DNA from: an uncultured Burkholderiales bacterium
GTDB lineage: Bacteria > Pseudomonadota > Gammaproteobacteria > Burkholderiales > Thiobacillaceae
Assembly (NCBI GenBank): GCA_937949525.1
Contig: CALEDT010000034.1
Location: 1-34,207, forward strand
Direction of reading: 5' to 3'
Length of the DNA: 34,207 bases
Every line of letters starts with the position of its first letter. The stretch's first letter is position 1. The notes beneath the pieces are model-generated. The model was not told where the DNA came from and made no database searches. It saw nothing but the letters and a program-made list of their open reading frames with translations. Both the position numbers and the translations under genes were made by a program. Of this stretch, positions 1 through 8,042 are shown piece after piece.

Positions 1-188
1 GCGGCGGGGTTCACAACGGTGAAGCGATACCGACGCCCTGAAATCAAAGGGATTAAGACGCCGCCTGGATGCGATCGACAGCGGCCGCCATCGCAATACC
101 GACGCCCTGAAATCAAAGGAATTAAGACGGCTTTTTAGAAGGCAATATAAAAGATGTGTTAAGCAATACCGACGCCCTGAAATCAAAG
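1..188 (+). CRISPR. CRISPR array 1, leader-distal end
   Basis: There are two full 36-bp repeats (24-59 and 93-128) and one truncated copy (163-188, 26 bp). They are separated by spacers of 33 bp (60-92) and 34 bp (129-162), and bases 1-23 are a partial spacer. Repeats start GCRATACCGACGCCC and end ATTAAGAC. The two full copies differ at two positions (third base A/G, and GGG versus GGA before ATTAAGAC). The last copy loses its final 10 bases, which is the usual decay of the leader-distal repeat. This implies transcription on the plus strand, with the leader and any cas genes left of the window. The 3' end ATTAAGAC resembles the ATTGAAAC-type handle of many type I and III repeats, but subtype cannot be fixed without cas genes. 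The second spacer is AT-rich (10 of 34 G/C). Confidence 0.93.
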
Positions 189-208
189 CTCGGCATCAAA
201 ACGGAAGT

Positions 209-237
209 GCAACACATGCCATGAGGTAATGTGTTGC
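209..237 (-). terminator. Inverted repeat, possible tRNA-Ser terminator
   Basis: A perfect 9-bp inverted repeat (GCAACACAT / ATGTGTTGC) encloses an 11-nt loop. It lies 43 bp beyond the 3' end of the minus-strand tRNA gene. On the minus strand a TTTT run follows six nt after the stem (bases 198-201 on the plus strand are AAAA), so it could end tRNA transcription. On the plus strand no T-run follows, so it is a poor terminator for CRISPR array 1. The gap before the T-run is longer than in a textbook intrinsic terminator. Confidence 0.45.
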
Positions 238-280
238 GATGGGAAAGAACTACGATCTTGAAACCGCCCTGTTAATACGC

Positions 281-368
281 TGGCGGAAGCGGTGAGATTC
301 GAACTCACGGAGGGTCTCCCCTCGCCGGTTTTCAAGACCGGTGCCTTAAACCGCTCGGCCACGCTTCC
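281..368 (-). tRNA. tRNA-Ser(TGA)
   Basis: An 88-nt cloverleaf reads on the minus strand. The acceptor stem GGAAGCG pairs with CGCTTCC, followed by discriminator G and an encoded CCA. The D-arm begins GCCGAGCGG. The anticodon stem CCGGT/ACCGG encloses the loop CTTGAAA, giving anticodon TGA for UCN serine codons. The long 16-nt variable arm with a GGGGAG/CTCC-type stem is typical of a class II serine tRNA, and the T-arm is GTGAG-TTCGAAT-CTCAC. Its 3' end faces CRISPR array 1, about 90 bp away. Confidence 0.97.
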
Positions 369-379
369 AATGGGAGGGC

Positions 380-385
380 ATTGTA
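380..385 (-). promoter_or_regulatory. -10 box of tRNA-Ser promoter
   Basis: On the minus strand TACAAT (5 of 6 to the sigma-70 consensus) lies 11 nt before the first tRNA base, the right distance for a start just ahead of the mature 5' end. No good -35 hexamer is visible. The region just upstream instead has a 7-bp inverted repeat, ACCCGCC-GCT-GGCGGGT (387-403). Confidence 0.45.
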
Positions 386-461
386 AACCCGCCGCTGGCG
401 GGTGCGCAGGGGGCTGAGGTAGCCTACGCCATACTCATCCACAGGCAGCAAGGAGAATCTC

Positions 462-851
462 ATGCACAAGACCATCATCGTCACCCGGGAAGCGCCGCAG
501 GCGATCGGCACCTATTCGCAGGCGGTGCGCGTCGGGGATACCGTCTATCTGTCCGGGCAGATCGGCTTGGAGCCGGCCAGCATGCAGTTGGCCGAGGGCA
601 TCGAGGCGCAGATCCACCAGGTGTTCGCCAACCTGCGCGCGGTGGCGCGGGCGGCCGGCGGGGATCTCGCCGACGTGGTCAAGCTCAACGTGTTCCTGAC
701 CGACCTTGGCCACTTCGCCATGGTCAACGAGATCATGGCGGGCTACTTCACCCCGCCCTACCCTGCGCGCGCCGCGGTCGGTGTCGCGGCGCTGCCGCGC
801 AATGCGCTGGTGGAGGCGGACGCGGTGCTGGTGCTCGCCGATCGCACCTGA
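462..851 (+). CDS. ridA: RidA family enamine/imine deaminase
   Basis: This 129-aa protein has the length and sequence of the RidA (YjgF/YER057c/UK114) family. RidA hydrolyses reactive enamine/imine intermediates such as 2-aminoacrylate, formed by PLP enzymes, to the keto acid plus ammonia in the cytoplasm. Family hallmarks are [13 protein letters not shown] near the N-terminus, YLSGQIGL, and the C-terminal [13 protein letters not shown] followed by VEADAVL. The last two hold the conserved arginine (PAR) that binds the substrate carboxylate and the conserved glutamate. The ATG has a clear AGGAGA Shine-Dalgarno 6 nt upstream. A CATACT -10-like hexamer (430-435) precedes it. recG begins 16 nt after the stop, so the two are probably co-transcribed, as seen around recG in pseudomonads. 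Confidence 0.95.
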   Translation: MHKTIIVTREAPQAIGTYSQAVRVGDTVYLSGQIGLEPASMQLAEGIEAQIHQVFANLRAVARAAGGDLADVVKLNVFLTDLGHFAMVNEIMAGYFTPPYPARAAVGVAALPRNALVEADAVLVLADRT

Positions 852-867
852 GCCGGCCGACACGGGC

Positions 868-2916
868 ATGGCCGGCTTTGACGCCCCCGCCATCGCCCGC
901 ATGCTCGGCTATGCCGGGCTGGATGAGCTGGTGTTGCATCTGCCGCTGCGCTATCTGGACGAGACGCGCATCACCCCGTTGGCCGAAGCGCGCCCCGGCG
1001 AGACGGTACAGATCGAGGGCGTGATCGCGCATGCGGAAATCCAGCCGCATCCGCGCCGGCAACTGCTGCTGGAGGTCGAGTCGATCGAGCCGGGCGCGGC
1101 GCGTCTGTACGTGCGGCTGCTGCATTTCTATCCGAGCCAGGTGGCGCAGTTGCGCGCCGGGGCGCGCGTGCGCGTGCTGGGCGACGTGCGCCCCGGTTTC
1201 TTCGGCGCGGAGATGGTGCATCCGCAGGTGCGCGTGGTCAACGAGCGCACGCCATTGCCGGACCGGCTGACACCGGTCTATCCCGGCATCGCCGCGCTGT
1301 CGCCCAACGCCATCCGCAAGGCGGTGGACATCGCGCTGGCGCGTGCCGATCTCACCGACAGCCTGCCGCCGACGGTGCGCGCGGAATTGGGTTTGGCGGA
1401 GTTCGGCGCCGCGTTGCGCGCGCTGCACCGACCGCCGTCCGATGCCGACCAGGCGGCGCTGCAAGCGCGGGTCAGCGCGGAATGGCGGCGCATCAAGTTC
1501 GACGAGCTGCTGGCGCAGCAGTTGACGTTGCGCCTGGCCGCGCGCCAACGGCGCGCGCTGCGTGCACCGCGACTGATGGACGATGGCGGACTGGGCGCGC
1601 GCCTGCTGGCCAACCTGCCGTTTACGCTGACGCCGGCGCAGGCGCGCGCGCGCGATGAAATCCTGCGCGATCTGGCCCGGCCACAGCCGATGAACCGTTT
1701 GTTGCAAGGCGACGTGGGCAGCGGCAAGACGCTGGTGGCGGCGCTGGCTCTGATGCCGGCGCTGGCCGCGGGGAGCCAGGCGGCAGTGATGGCGCCAACC
1801 GAGATTCTGGCCGAGCAACTGCATGTGAAGCTGCGCGAATGGCTGACGCCGCTGGGCATCGAGGTGGCTTGGCTGACCGCCGCGCTCAAGGGCAAGGCCC
1901 GGCGGGACACGCTGGCGCGCATCGCCGCCGGCGAGATCGGCGTGGCGGTGGGCACCCACGCGCTGTTTCAGGCCGGTGTGGCGTTCCGCGATCTGGCGCT
2001 GGCCATCGTCGACGAACAGCACCGCTTCGGTGTCGCGCAGCGCCTGGCGCTGCGCGACAAGGGTGCGGCGTCGTCCCTCACCGCGGCCGACAGCATGCCG
2101 CATCTGTTGATGATGTCGGCCACGCCCATCCCGCGTTCGCTGGCGATGAGCTATTACGCCGATCTGGACGTATCGGTGATCGACCAGTTGCCGCCGGGGC
2201 GCACGCCCATCAGCACCCGCGTGCTTTCGGATGCACGCCGCGCCGAGTTGATCGCGCGTCTGCGCGGCTATTGCCGCGACGGCGCGCAGGTGTATTGGGT
2301 GTGCCCACTGGTGGAGGAATCGGACAAGCTGCAACTGCGCGCCGCCCAGGCCAGCCACGCCGAACTGGTGGCAGCGCTGCCGGAGCTGCGCATCGGCCTG
2401 GTGCACGGACGCATGAAGGCGGATGAGAAGGCGGCGGTGATGGCGGCGTTCAAGGCCGGCGCACTGCATCTGCTGGTGGCGACGACGGTGATCGAGGTGG
2501 GTGTGGACGTGCCCAATGCCAGCCTGATGGTGATCGAACACGCCGAACGCTACGGTCTGGCGCAACTGCACCAGTTGCGTGGCCGGGTCGGCCGCGGTGC
2601 GCGCCAGTCCGTCTGCGTGCTGCTATACGGCACGCCGCTGTCGCCCGGCGCCCGGCAACGGCTGCGCGTGCTGCGCGAACTGAACGACGGCTTCGCCATC
2701 GCGCGCGAAGACCTGCGCCTGCGCGGCCCCGGCGAGTTCATGGGCGCGCGCCAGTCCGGCCAGCAGATGCTGCGCTTCGCTGATCCGGAGACGGATCTCG
2801 ATCTGCTGGAGCTGGCGCGCACCGTGGCGCCGCGGCTGCTGACCCGGCATCCGCACGCGGTCAGCCGTCACCTGGCGCGCTGGCTGCCGCGCGGCCTGGA
2901 ATTCCTGCGCGCTTGA
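868..2916 (+). CDS. recG: ATP-dependent DNA helicase RecG
   Basis: This 682-aa superfamily 2 helicase (E. coli RecG is 693 aa) regresses stalled replication forks and branch-migrates Holliday junctions. An N-terminal OB-fold wedge domain is followed by the helicase core. Visible motifs are Walker A GDVGSGKT (residues 281-288), motif Ia MAPTEILAEQ, DEQH box DEQHRFG (382-388), motif III MMSATPIPRS, motif IV LVHGRM, and the C-terminal TVIEVGVDVPNA and HQLRGRVGRG. The ATG at 868 was chosen because the protein then begins at the expected RecG N-terminus (MLGYAGLDELVLHLPLRY follows). The frame stays open into ridA, but that part has no RecG similarity. No strong ribosome-binding site is seen, so translational coupling to ridA (stop at 851) is likely. 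Confidence 0.95.
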   Translation: MAGFDAPAIARMLGYAGLDELVLHLPLRYLDETRITPLAEARPGETVQIEGVIAHAEIQPHPRRQLLLEVESIEPGAARLYVRLLHFYPSQVAQLRAGARVRVLGDVRPGFFGAEMVHPQVRVVNERTPLPDRLTPVYPGIAALSPNAIRKAVDIALARADLTDSLPPTVRAELGLAEFGAALRALHRPPSDADQAALQARVSAEWRRIKFDELLAQQLTLRLAARQRRALRAPRLMDDGGLGARLLANLPFTLTPAQARARDEILRDLARPQPMNRLLQGDVGSGKTLVAALALMPALAAGSQAAVMAPTEILAEQLHVKLREWLTPLGIEVAWLTAALKGKARRDTLARIAAGEIGVAVGTHALFQAGVAFRDLALAIVDEQHRFGVAQRLALRDKGAASSLTAADSMPHLLMMSATPIPRSLAMSYYADLDVSVIDQLPPGRTPISTRVLSDARRAELIARLRGYCRDGAQVYWVCPLVEESDKLQLRAAQASHAELVAALPELRIGLVHGRMKADEKAAVMAAFKAGALHLLVATTVIEVGVDVPNASLMVIEHAERYGLAQLHQLRGRVGRGARQSVCVLLYGTPLSPGARQRLRVLRELNDGFAIAREDLRLRGPGEFMGARQSGQQMLRFADPETDLDLLELARTVAPRLLTRHPHAVSRHLARWLPRGLEFLRA

Positions 2917-2943
2917 GGCGAACCGCCGATGCGCCGAATCCGC

Positions 2944-2949
2944 GATAAT
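2944..2949 (+). promoter_or_regulatory. Possible -10 box upstream of ubiC
   Basis: GATAAT lies 26 nt before the ubiC ATG in the 59-nt recG-ubiC gap. No convincing -35 is found at 16-18 nt spacing, so this is only a weak promoter candidate for ubiC-ubiA-tcdA. Confidence 0.25.
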
Positions 2950-2975
2950 TTCGACTTTTCAGAGCCTTCCCCGAC

Positions 2976-3515
2976 ATGACCACAGAATGGCTGGCGTCCG
3001 CCTGGCAGGCGGGTGCCTGGCGCGGCTGGCTGAGCGACCGGGGCTCGCTGACCCGACGCCTGCGCGAGCGCTGCCCCGGCCTGCATGTGATGCGGCTGCG
3101 TCAGTCGCATGGCCTGCCGGATGAAGACGAACGGCGGCCGCTCGGCCTGCCGCGCCGCCGCCTGGCGCTACTGCGCGAAGTGCTGCTGATATGTGGTGAC
3201 ACGCCGCTGGTGTTCGCGCACAGCGTCATTCCGCTCGCCGGCCTGCGCGGCCCGTGGGTGGGTTTATCCAGGCTCGGCCACAGTCCCTTGGGCGCGGCGT
3301 TGTTCGCCAATCCGCGCATACTCCGTCACCCGCTGGAGTACCGCCGCGTCGATGCCCGCCATCCGCTGTACCGCAGCGCGGCGTACCATGTGACGGCGCC
3401 GCCGGCCTCGTTGTGGGCGCGGCGTTCGTTGTTCACGCTGGATCGCCGTCCCATTCTGGTCACCGAAGTGTTCCTGCCGGAAATCCTTGAACTGCCATGT
3501 CCCCATCACCGCTGA
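2976..3515 (+). CDS. ubiC: Chorismate lyase UbiC
   Basis: This 179-aa protein (E. coli UbiC is 165 aa) converts chorismate to 4-hydroxybenzoate and pyruvate, the first committed step of ubiquinone synthesis. Typical sequence is seen in [20 protein letters not shown] (the buried half of the active site) and [15 protein letters not shown]. The C-terminal [20 protein letters not shown] carries the conserved VTEVFLP glutamate. The 3' end overlaps ubiA by 19 bp, and ubiA supplies the next enzyme in the pathway. The start ATG is the first in frame after the gap from recG, and no strong Shine-Dalgarno is visible. Confidence 0.93.
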   Translation: MTTEWLASAWQAGAWRGWLSDRGSLTRRLRERCPGLHVMRLRQSHGLPDEDERRPLGLPRRRLALLREVLLICGDTPLVFAHSVIPLAGLRGPWVGLSRLGHSPLGAALFANPRILRHPLEYRRVDARHPLYRSAAYHVTAPPASLWARRSLFTLDRRPILVTEVFLPEILELPCPHHR

Positions 3516-4372
3516 CGCTGACCCAACGTTTGACCGAGTACGAAAAACTCATGCGGCTGGACAAGCCCATCGGCATTCTGCTGCTCGCCTGGCCGACGCT
3601 ATGGGGCCTGTGGCTGTCCGGCGCCGGCCGGCCGGACTGGGTGGTGGTTTGGGTGTTCCTGGTCGGCGTGGTGCTGATGCGTTCCGCCGGCTGCGTGATC
3701 AACGATTACGCCGACCGCCGTTTCGACCCGCACGTCGCTCGCACCAAAGACCGGCCGCTCGCGGCCGGCCGGATCGATGAGAAGGAGGCGCTGGTGCTGG
3801 CTGCGGTGCTGGCGCTGCTGGCCCTGCTGCTGATCCTGCCGCTGCGCAACATGCTGCTGACCCAGCTCGCGATGGTCGCCGCCTTTCTGGCCGCCAGCTA
3901 CCCGTTCACCAAGCGCTTCTTCGCGATCCCGCAGGCCTATCTGGGCATCGCCTTCGGCTTCGCCATCCCGATGAGCTACGCGGCGCACACGGGCGCCGTG
4001 CCACCGGTCGCCTGGGTGCTGCTGCTGGCCAATATGTTCTGGGCCATCGCGTACGATACCGAGTACGCCATGGTGGACCGTGAGGACGATGTCAAGATCG
4101 GCATTCGCACATCGGCCATCACTTTCGGCCGCTTCGATGTGCTGGCGGTGATGCTGTGCTACGGCCTGAGCCTGGCGTTGCTAGCCTGGGTTGGACTGCG
4201 TCTGAACCTGCACTGGGCGTACTACCTGGGGCTGATCGCAGCGGCCGGCGTCGCCGGTTACCACTGGACACTGATCCGCACGCGCGATCCGCAGCGCTGC
4301 TTCCGCGCCTTCCTGCACAACAACTGGTTCGGCGCGGCGGTGTTCGCCGGCATGGTCGCGGCGCTGTGGTGA
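3497..4372 (+). CDS. ubiA: 4-hydroxybenzoate polyprenyltransferase UbiA
   Basis: This 291-aa integral membrane prenyltransferase attaches the polyprenyl chain to 4-hydroxybenzoate, the product of UbiC. Both aspartate-rich Mg-diphosphate motifs are present: NDYADRRFD (residues 69-77) and [12 protein letters not shown] (187-198). Around eight hydrophobic helices match the family, as does the length (E. coli UbiA 290 aa). It overlaps ubiC by 19 bp, and its stop (TGA 4370-4372) overlaps the GTG of tcdA, so the three genes form one unit. The N-terminal [19 protein letters not shown] is very typical of bacterial UbiA. Confidence 0.96.
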   Translation: MSPSPLTLTQRLTEYEKLMRLDKPIGILLLAWPTLWGLWLSGAGRPDWVVVWVFLVGVVLMRSAGCVINDYADRRFDPHVARTKDRPLAAGRIDEKEALVLAAVLALLALLLILPLRNMLLTQLAMVAAFLAASYPFTKRFFAIPQAYLGIAFGFAIPMSYAAHTGAVPPVAWVLLLANMFWAIAYDTEYAMVDREDDVKIGIRTSAITFGRFDVLAVMLCYGLSLALLAWVGLRLNLHWAYYLGLIAAAGVAGYHWTLIRTRDPQRCFRAFLHNNWFGAAVFAGMVAALW

Positions 4373-5091
4373 GCGTGGTGCCACCGCAGTTCGAACGCGC
4401 CGAGATCCTGATCGGCGCCGAGGGACTCGCGCGCCTGGCCGGCAGCCATGTGTTCCTGGCCGGGCTGGGCGGCGTCGGCTCGTGGTGCGCGGAAGCCCTG
4501 GCCCGCGCCGGCGTCGGCCGGCTGACCCTGGCGGATATGGACCAGGTGGCGCCCTCCAACATCAACCGGCAGTTGCCGGCGCTGCTGTCCACGGTCGGCC
4601 GCAACAAGACCGCGGTGATGGGTGAACGCATCCGCGACATCAACCCGGCGTGCGATCTGCGTCTGTTGGACATCTTTCTGACGCCCGACAACATCCCCGA
4701 GTTGCTGCCGGCCGATACCGACTATGTCATCGACTGCATCGACTCGCTCAACTGCAAGGTGGCACTGATCGTCGCCGCGCGTCGCCGCGGCCTGCGCGTC
4801 GCCGCCAGCATGGGTGCGGGCAACCGGCTCGATGCGACGCGCGCACGGGTGACGGACATCAGCCAGACACGCATCGATCCGCTCGCCCGTCTGGTGCGCA
4901 AACGGCTCAGGCGCCAAGGCGTGGAAGACGGCGTGTTGTGCGTGTGGAGCGACGAACCGCCGCGCCCGCCCCGGCCGCCGGAACACGTGTCACACGGACG
5001 CGCGCGCGCGGTGAACGGCACCATCGCCTACATGCCGCCGCTGTTCGGGTTGCTGCTGGCCGGGGTGGTGGTGCAAGCGTTGCTGGCATAG
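4369..5091 (+). CDS. tcdA: tRNA threonylcarbamoyladenosine dehydratase TcdA
   Basis: This E1-like, ThiF-fold ATPase of about 240 aa (E. coli TcdA/CsdL is 268 aa) is predicted to cyclise t6A37 to ct6A in tRNAs decoding ANN codons. The nucleotide-binding loop is AGLGGVGSW (residues 31-39). [15 protein letters not shown] (55-68) holds the acidic and arginine residues of E1-like enzymes. [12 protein letters not shown] and [11 protein letters not shown] are specific to the TcdA/YgdL group. GTG at 4369 gives a 4-nt GTGA overlap with ubiA; GTG codons at 4366, 4375 and 4378 are alternatives. The C-terminus ends in a hydrophobic helix, as in membrane-associated TcdA. It converges on the next gene with a 34-bp gap, and no clear terminator is seen. 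Confidence 0.92.
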   Translation: MSVVPPQFERAEILIGAEGLARLAGSHVFLAGLGGVGSWCAEALARAGVGRLTLADMDQVAPSNINRQLPALLSTVGRNKTAVMGERIRDINPACDLRLLDIFLTPDNIPELLPADTDYVIDCIDSLNCKVALIVAARRRGLRVAASMGAGNRLDATRARVTDISQTRIDPLARLVRKRLRRQGVEDGVLCVWSDEPPRPPRPPEHVSHGRARAVNGTIAYMPPLFGLLLAGVVVQALLA

Positions 5092-5125
5092 CCCGGACTG
5101 CATCCATCGTCGCCGCATGATGCGC

Positions 5126-6898
5126 TCAGGCCACCCGACGGCGCCGGGCATATTCGGCATAGTCCGGCGCCGGCATCGGCCGCGCATGGTAGTAGCCCTG
5201 CACGCAATCGCAGCCGTGCGCGCGCAGAAAATCGAGCTGTCCGTCGTTCTCCACGCCTTCGGCCACGACGTTGAGCCCGAGGTTGTGCGATAGCGCGATC
5301 ACCGCCTGGGTGATCTCGCGGTCGCTGTTGTCGGACAGGATGTCGCGCACGAAAGAACGGTCGATTTTCAGTTTGTCGATGGGGAAGATTTTTAGATAGG
5401 CCAGCGACGAGTAGCCGGTGCCGAAGTCATCGATGGCGATGCCCACCCCCATGGCCTTGAGCTCGCCGAGAATGCGCGCCGCCAGTTCGGGTTGCTGCAT
5501 CAGCGCGCTTTCGGTCACTTCCAGTTCCAGTTCGGGCGCCTCCACGCCGCTGTCCCGCAATATCGCGCGGATGCGGCCGGCGAATCCCGGCTGGCGGAAC
5601 TGGCGCGGCGAGACGTTGATGGACAGGCGCTGCGGCGCGATGCCTTGCGCGCGCCAGGCGACATAGTCCTGACAGGCACGGCGCATCACCCAATCGCCGA
5701 TCTCGACGATGAAACCGGTCTCCTCGGCGATGGGGATGAAGCGATCCGGCGCAACCAGGGCGTCACCCCGGCGTCGCCAGCGGATCAGCGCCTCCGCGCC
5801 GACCACCAGGTCATTGCGCAGGTCGACGATGGGCTGATAGTGCAGTTCGAATTCGCCGCGTTCCAGCGCGTGACGCAGCGTGTTTTCCAGGTCCAGGCGC
5901 TCGCGCACGTGCTCGTTCATGAATGGCGCGAAGAACTGGTAGGTATCGCGCCCTGCCGCCTTGGCCTGATACATCGCGGTGTCGGCATTGCGCATCAGCG
6001 TCTCCGCATCGTCGCCGTCTTCGGGGTAGAGCGCGATGCCCAAGCTGGCGGAGGCGTGCAACTCCCGCCCATCGATGTCGATCGGCGGCGCGAACGCGGC
6101 GTGGATCTTGTTGACGATGGCCACCGCGTCGGCACGCTCGTGCAGGTTCTCCAGGACGATGACGAACTCGTCGCCGCCCACGCGCGCGACGGTATCGACC
6201 TCGCGCACGCAGTCCTTCAGACGGCGCGCAATCTCGGCCAGCAGCCGATCGCCCACCGCATGCCCGAGCGAGTCGTTGACGTATTTGAAATGGTCCAGGT
6301 CCAGGAACAGCACGGCCAGCGTGCCGCGTCCACGGCGCGCATTGGCTAGGGCACAACGCAGCCGGTCATGCAGCAGCAGCCGGTTGGGCAGACCGGTCAG
6401 CGGATCGTGATAGGCCAGCGCGCGGATGCGTTCCTCGGCGAGCTTGCTGACCGTCAGGTCGTTGAACGCGGCGACGAAGTGGGAGATTTGCCGATCAGGC
6501 CCCGTGCGCAGCGCGGTGATGCTGAGCCACTTGGGGTAAAGCGTGCCATCCTTTCGCCGGTCCCAGATCTCGCCCTGCCAAGCACCCTGATCCAGCAGGG
6601 TTTGCCACATGCCGCGGTAGAACCCGGCATCGTGACGCCCCGATTTCAACAGGGCCGGTGTTCGTCCCAGCGCCTCATCCGCGGAAAACCCGGTGAGCCG
6701 CTCAAAGCCGGGATTGACCGCGACGATCCGGCTGGCGCGATCGGTGATCATGATCGCCGTGGGGCAGTGGTGGAACACGGCCTCCAGCAGCAGCAGACGG
6801 TCGGCATCGGCGTGCGCGCTGGCGGCCGAAGGCAGGACCGGCGGGAGGGCGGCCGGCTCGTCCGCCGCGCGCGCGAAGATCGCTGGATCATCGGTCAT
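5126..6898 (-). CDS. PAS-GGDEF-EAL cyclic-di-GMP signalling protein
   Basis: This is a soluble 590-aa protein. A PAS domain (about residues 35-150) is followed by GGDEF (155-322) and EAL (340-585). The cyclase motif GGDEF is intact (241-245) and is preceded five residues earlier by an inhibitory-site RxxD (REVD, 232-235). The EAL domain keeps EAL (369-371), the NVS asparagine, the VTES glutamate, DDFGTGYSS (490-498), KLKIDRSF and AEGVE. It could therefore both make and hydrolyse c-di-GMP. There is no signal peptide or membrane helix. The ATG at 6898 was chosen for its AGGGG Shine-Dalgarno. The same frame stays open upstream to an ATG at 7033, adding 45 cysteine-rich residues. It looks monocistronic. 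Confidence 0.92.
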   Translation of the reverse strand: MTDDPAIFARAADEPAALPPVLPSAASAHADADRLLLLEAVFHHCPTAIMITDRASRIVAVNPGFERLTGFSADEALGRTPALLKSGRHDAGFYRGMWQTLLDQGAWQGEIWDRRKDGTLYPKWLSITALRTGPDRQISHFVAAFNDLTVSKLAEERIRALAYHDPLTGLPNRLLLHDRLRCALANARRGRGTLAVLFLDLDHFKYVNDSLGHAVGDRLLAEIARRLKDCVREVDTVARVGGDEFVIVLENLHERADAVAIVNKIHAAFAPPIDIDGRELHASASLGIALYPEDGDDAETLMRNADTAMYQAKAAGRDTYQFFAPFMNEHVRERLDLENTLRHALERGEFELHYQPIVDLRNDLVVGAEALIRWRRRGDALVAPDRFIPIAEETGFIVEIGDWVMRRACQDYVAWRAQGIAPQRLSINVSPRQFRQPGFAGRIRAILRDSGVEAPELELEVTESALMQQPELAARILGELKAMGVGIAIDDFGTGYSSLAYLKIFPIDKLKIDRSFVRDILSDNSDREITQAVIALSHNLGLNVVAEGVENDGQLDFLRAHGCDCVQGYYHARPMPAPDYAEYARRRRVA

Positions 6899-7295
6899 GC
6901 CGTATCCCCTGGTTTCCGAGCAGTACCGTCGTCGGCATGGCATCCCCTGTCCGCCCGCCGGGCATGACGGGCGCGCAATGCATTCTGAACAACGGGCGGG
7001 GAGTCGGCCCTGGGTGTCGGGCGCCGCGGACATTGGGCGGCGCGGAAAGCCCGCACGCCCTTGAGCGGACGGGACACCGACTCGAACGTGCGGTCGTGCG
7101 CACGGCGAAGCGAGGTTACATCAACGCTCCGGTGACGGGCAACGGCTCAGGCCGGATAGTCCTGCCGCGACAACCGCGCGTCGAACGCACTCGTCGTCCC
7201 CCTTCCACGCGGATAGGGGAGAGCCGGGGCGAGGACCGGTTCAAGGCGCAAGCATCCGGGTTCAATGACAGGAGCGGCGAACGCGCCATGAACGG
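6899..7295. other. 397-bp gap with no convincing gene
   Basis: This lies upstream of the GGDEF-EAL gene and downstream of the ANTAR regulator. Plus-strand 6937-7305 is open but lacks a ribosome-binding site and recognisable similarity. Around 7197-7237 a C-rich then G-rich stretch (TCCCCCTTCC, then AGGGGAGAGCCGGGGCGAGG) resembles, loosely, the intergenic GGGAGAGGGCCGGGG-type repeats of many proteobacteria. I see no strong promoter hexamers. Confidence 0.4.
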
Positions 7296-7895
7296 TCAAC
7301 CATGACGCGGATCGCGCAGCAACCGGTTGACACGCTCGACCGCCGTGATCAGCTCGTCCGCCACTTCGCACACTTTGCGCCGCTGCGCGCGCGCGCGTTG
7401 GCGCAACCAGTCGAATGCCTCGGCCCGGTCGAGACCCTGGCGCTGCATGATGATGCCGGCCGCCAGCCGCGTGCGCTGCTCGATATCCAGCGCGCGTTGC
7501 AAACGCGCAGCGGTGTCGCGCAGATGGCCGATCTCACGGCCGCGTGCGATCGCCGCCTCGATGAACGGGATCAGTTGCGACAGGTCCACCGGCTTGACCA
7601 GATACCCCAATGCACCCGCCTCGGCAGCGTCGCGCACGTCGCTTGGGTCCCCGAAAGCGGACAGGAATACGAACGGCGGGCGTCCTTCGGCGCCCAGTGC
7701 GCGCGCAACGTCCACACCGGACAAACCCGGCATGCGCATGTCCAGCACGGCGATGTCGTGTTCGTGCCGACGCGCCAGGTCCAGTGCTTCCTCGCCGGAA
7801 CTGGCGATACTGACCCCGTAGTTCTGCTTGCGCAGCCCTTCCGCCAGCAGATTGAGAATGACGCGGTCGTCGTCGACCAGCAGTACCGATTTCAT
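7296..7895 (-). CDS. ANTAR-domain response regulator (NasT/AmiR/EutV type)
   Basis: This 199-aa protein has a receiver domain (residues 1-120) and a C-terminal ANTAR RNA-binding domain (about 135-195). Receiver landmarks are the acidic pair in LLVDDDRV (D8-D10), phosphoacceptor D52 in LDMRMPG, S79 in FLSAFG and K101 in LVKPVD. The ANTAR part, TRLAAGIIMQRQGLDRAEAF through KVCEVADELI, matches the AKGiLM...eA pattern. Family members bind tandem hexaloop RNA hairpins and prevent termination once phosphorylated. ATG 7895 begins right at the receiver and has GGAG 10 nt upstream; a longer start exists but adds no domain. The HisKA_2 kinase encoded just upstream is the obvious partner. Confidence 0.93.
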   Translation of the reverse strand: MKSVLLVDDDRVILNLLAEGLRKQNYGVSIASSGEEALDLARRHEHDIAVLDMRMPGLSGVDVARALGAEGRPPFVFLSAFGDPSDVRDAAEAGALGYLVKPVDLSQLIPFIEAAIARGREIGHLRDTAARLQRALDIEQRTRLAAGIIMQRQGLDRAEAFDWLRQRARAQRRKVCEVADELITAVERVNRLLRDPRHG

Positions 7896-7940
7896 ACGAC
7901 AGAAACTCCGATGGGGCCAGCGGGTGCGGGCAGAGTGCAT

Positions 7941-7969
7941 GGCAACCACCCGAGCTTGGGTCGGCTGCC
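7941..7969 (-). promoter_or_regulatory. Strong hexaloop RNA hairpin in ANTAR gene leader
   Basis: Reading the minus strand, GGCAGCC pairs with GGTTGCC (one G-U). After a single bulged G, ACCC pairs with GGGT, leaving a six-base loop AAGCTC. The result is an 11-bp stem with a hexaloop 46 nt before the regulator start codon. ANTAR proteins recognise hexaloops with A at position 1 and G at position 4; here position 1 is A but position 4 is C, so the canonical rule is only half met. Confidence 0.4.
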
Positions 7970-8005
7970 CATCGGACCGATGACCGTTCCTTGGGGGCCG
8001 TCGTC

Positions 8006-8040
8006 ACGCCGTGGCAAGCGGGCCACCTTGTCCGAGGCGT
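8006..8040 (-). promoter_or_regulatory. Second hexaloop hairpin in ANTAR gene leader
   Basis: On the minus strand GTGGC pairs with GCCAC around the six-base loop CCGCTT (8011-8026). An outer stem ACGCC/GGCGT (8036-8040 with 8006-8010) closes over a 9-nt bulge. It lies 36 bp from the other hairpin, so the leader holds two hexaloop stems in tandem, the general architecture of ANTAR targets. The loop bases do not match the A1/G4 rule. Confidence 0.3.
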
Positions 8041-8042
8041 TG

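Noticed and set aside
748-2571. Large minus-strand open frame opposite recG
   Set aside because: It is a shadow of recG: Arg/Gln/His-rich and without motifs or a ribosome-binding site.
6937-7305. Possible 122-aa plus-strand gene in the gap before the ANTAR gene
   Set aside because: It has no Shine-Dalgarno, no similarity I recognise, and a low-complexity Arg/Gly composition.
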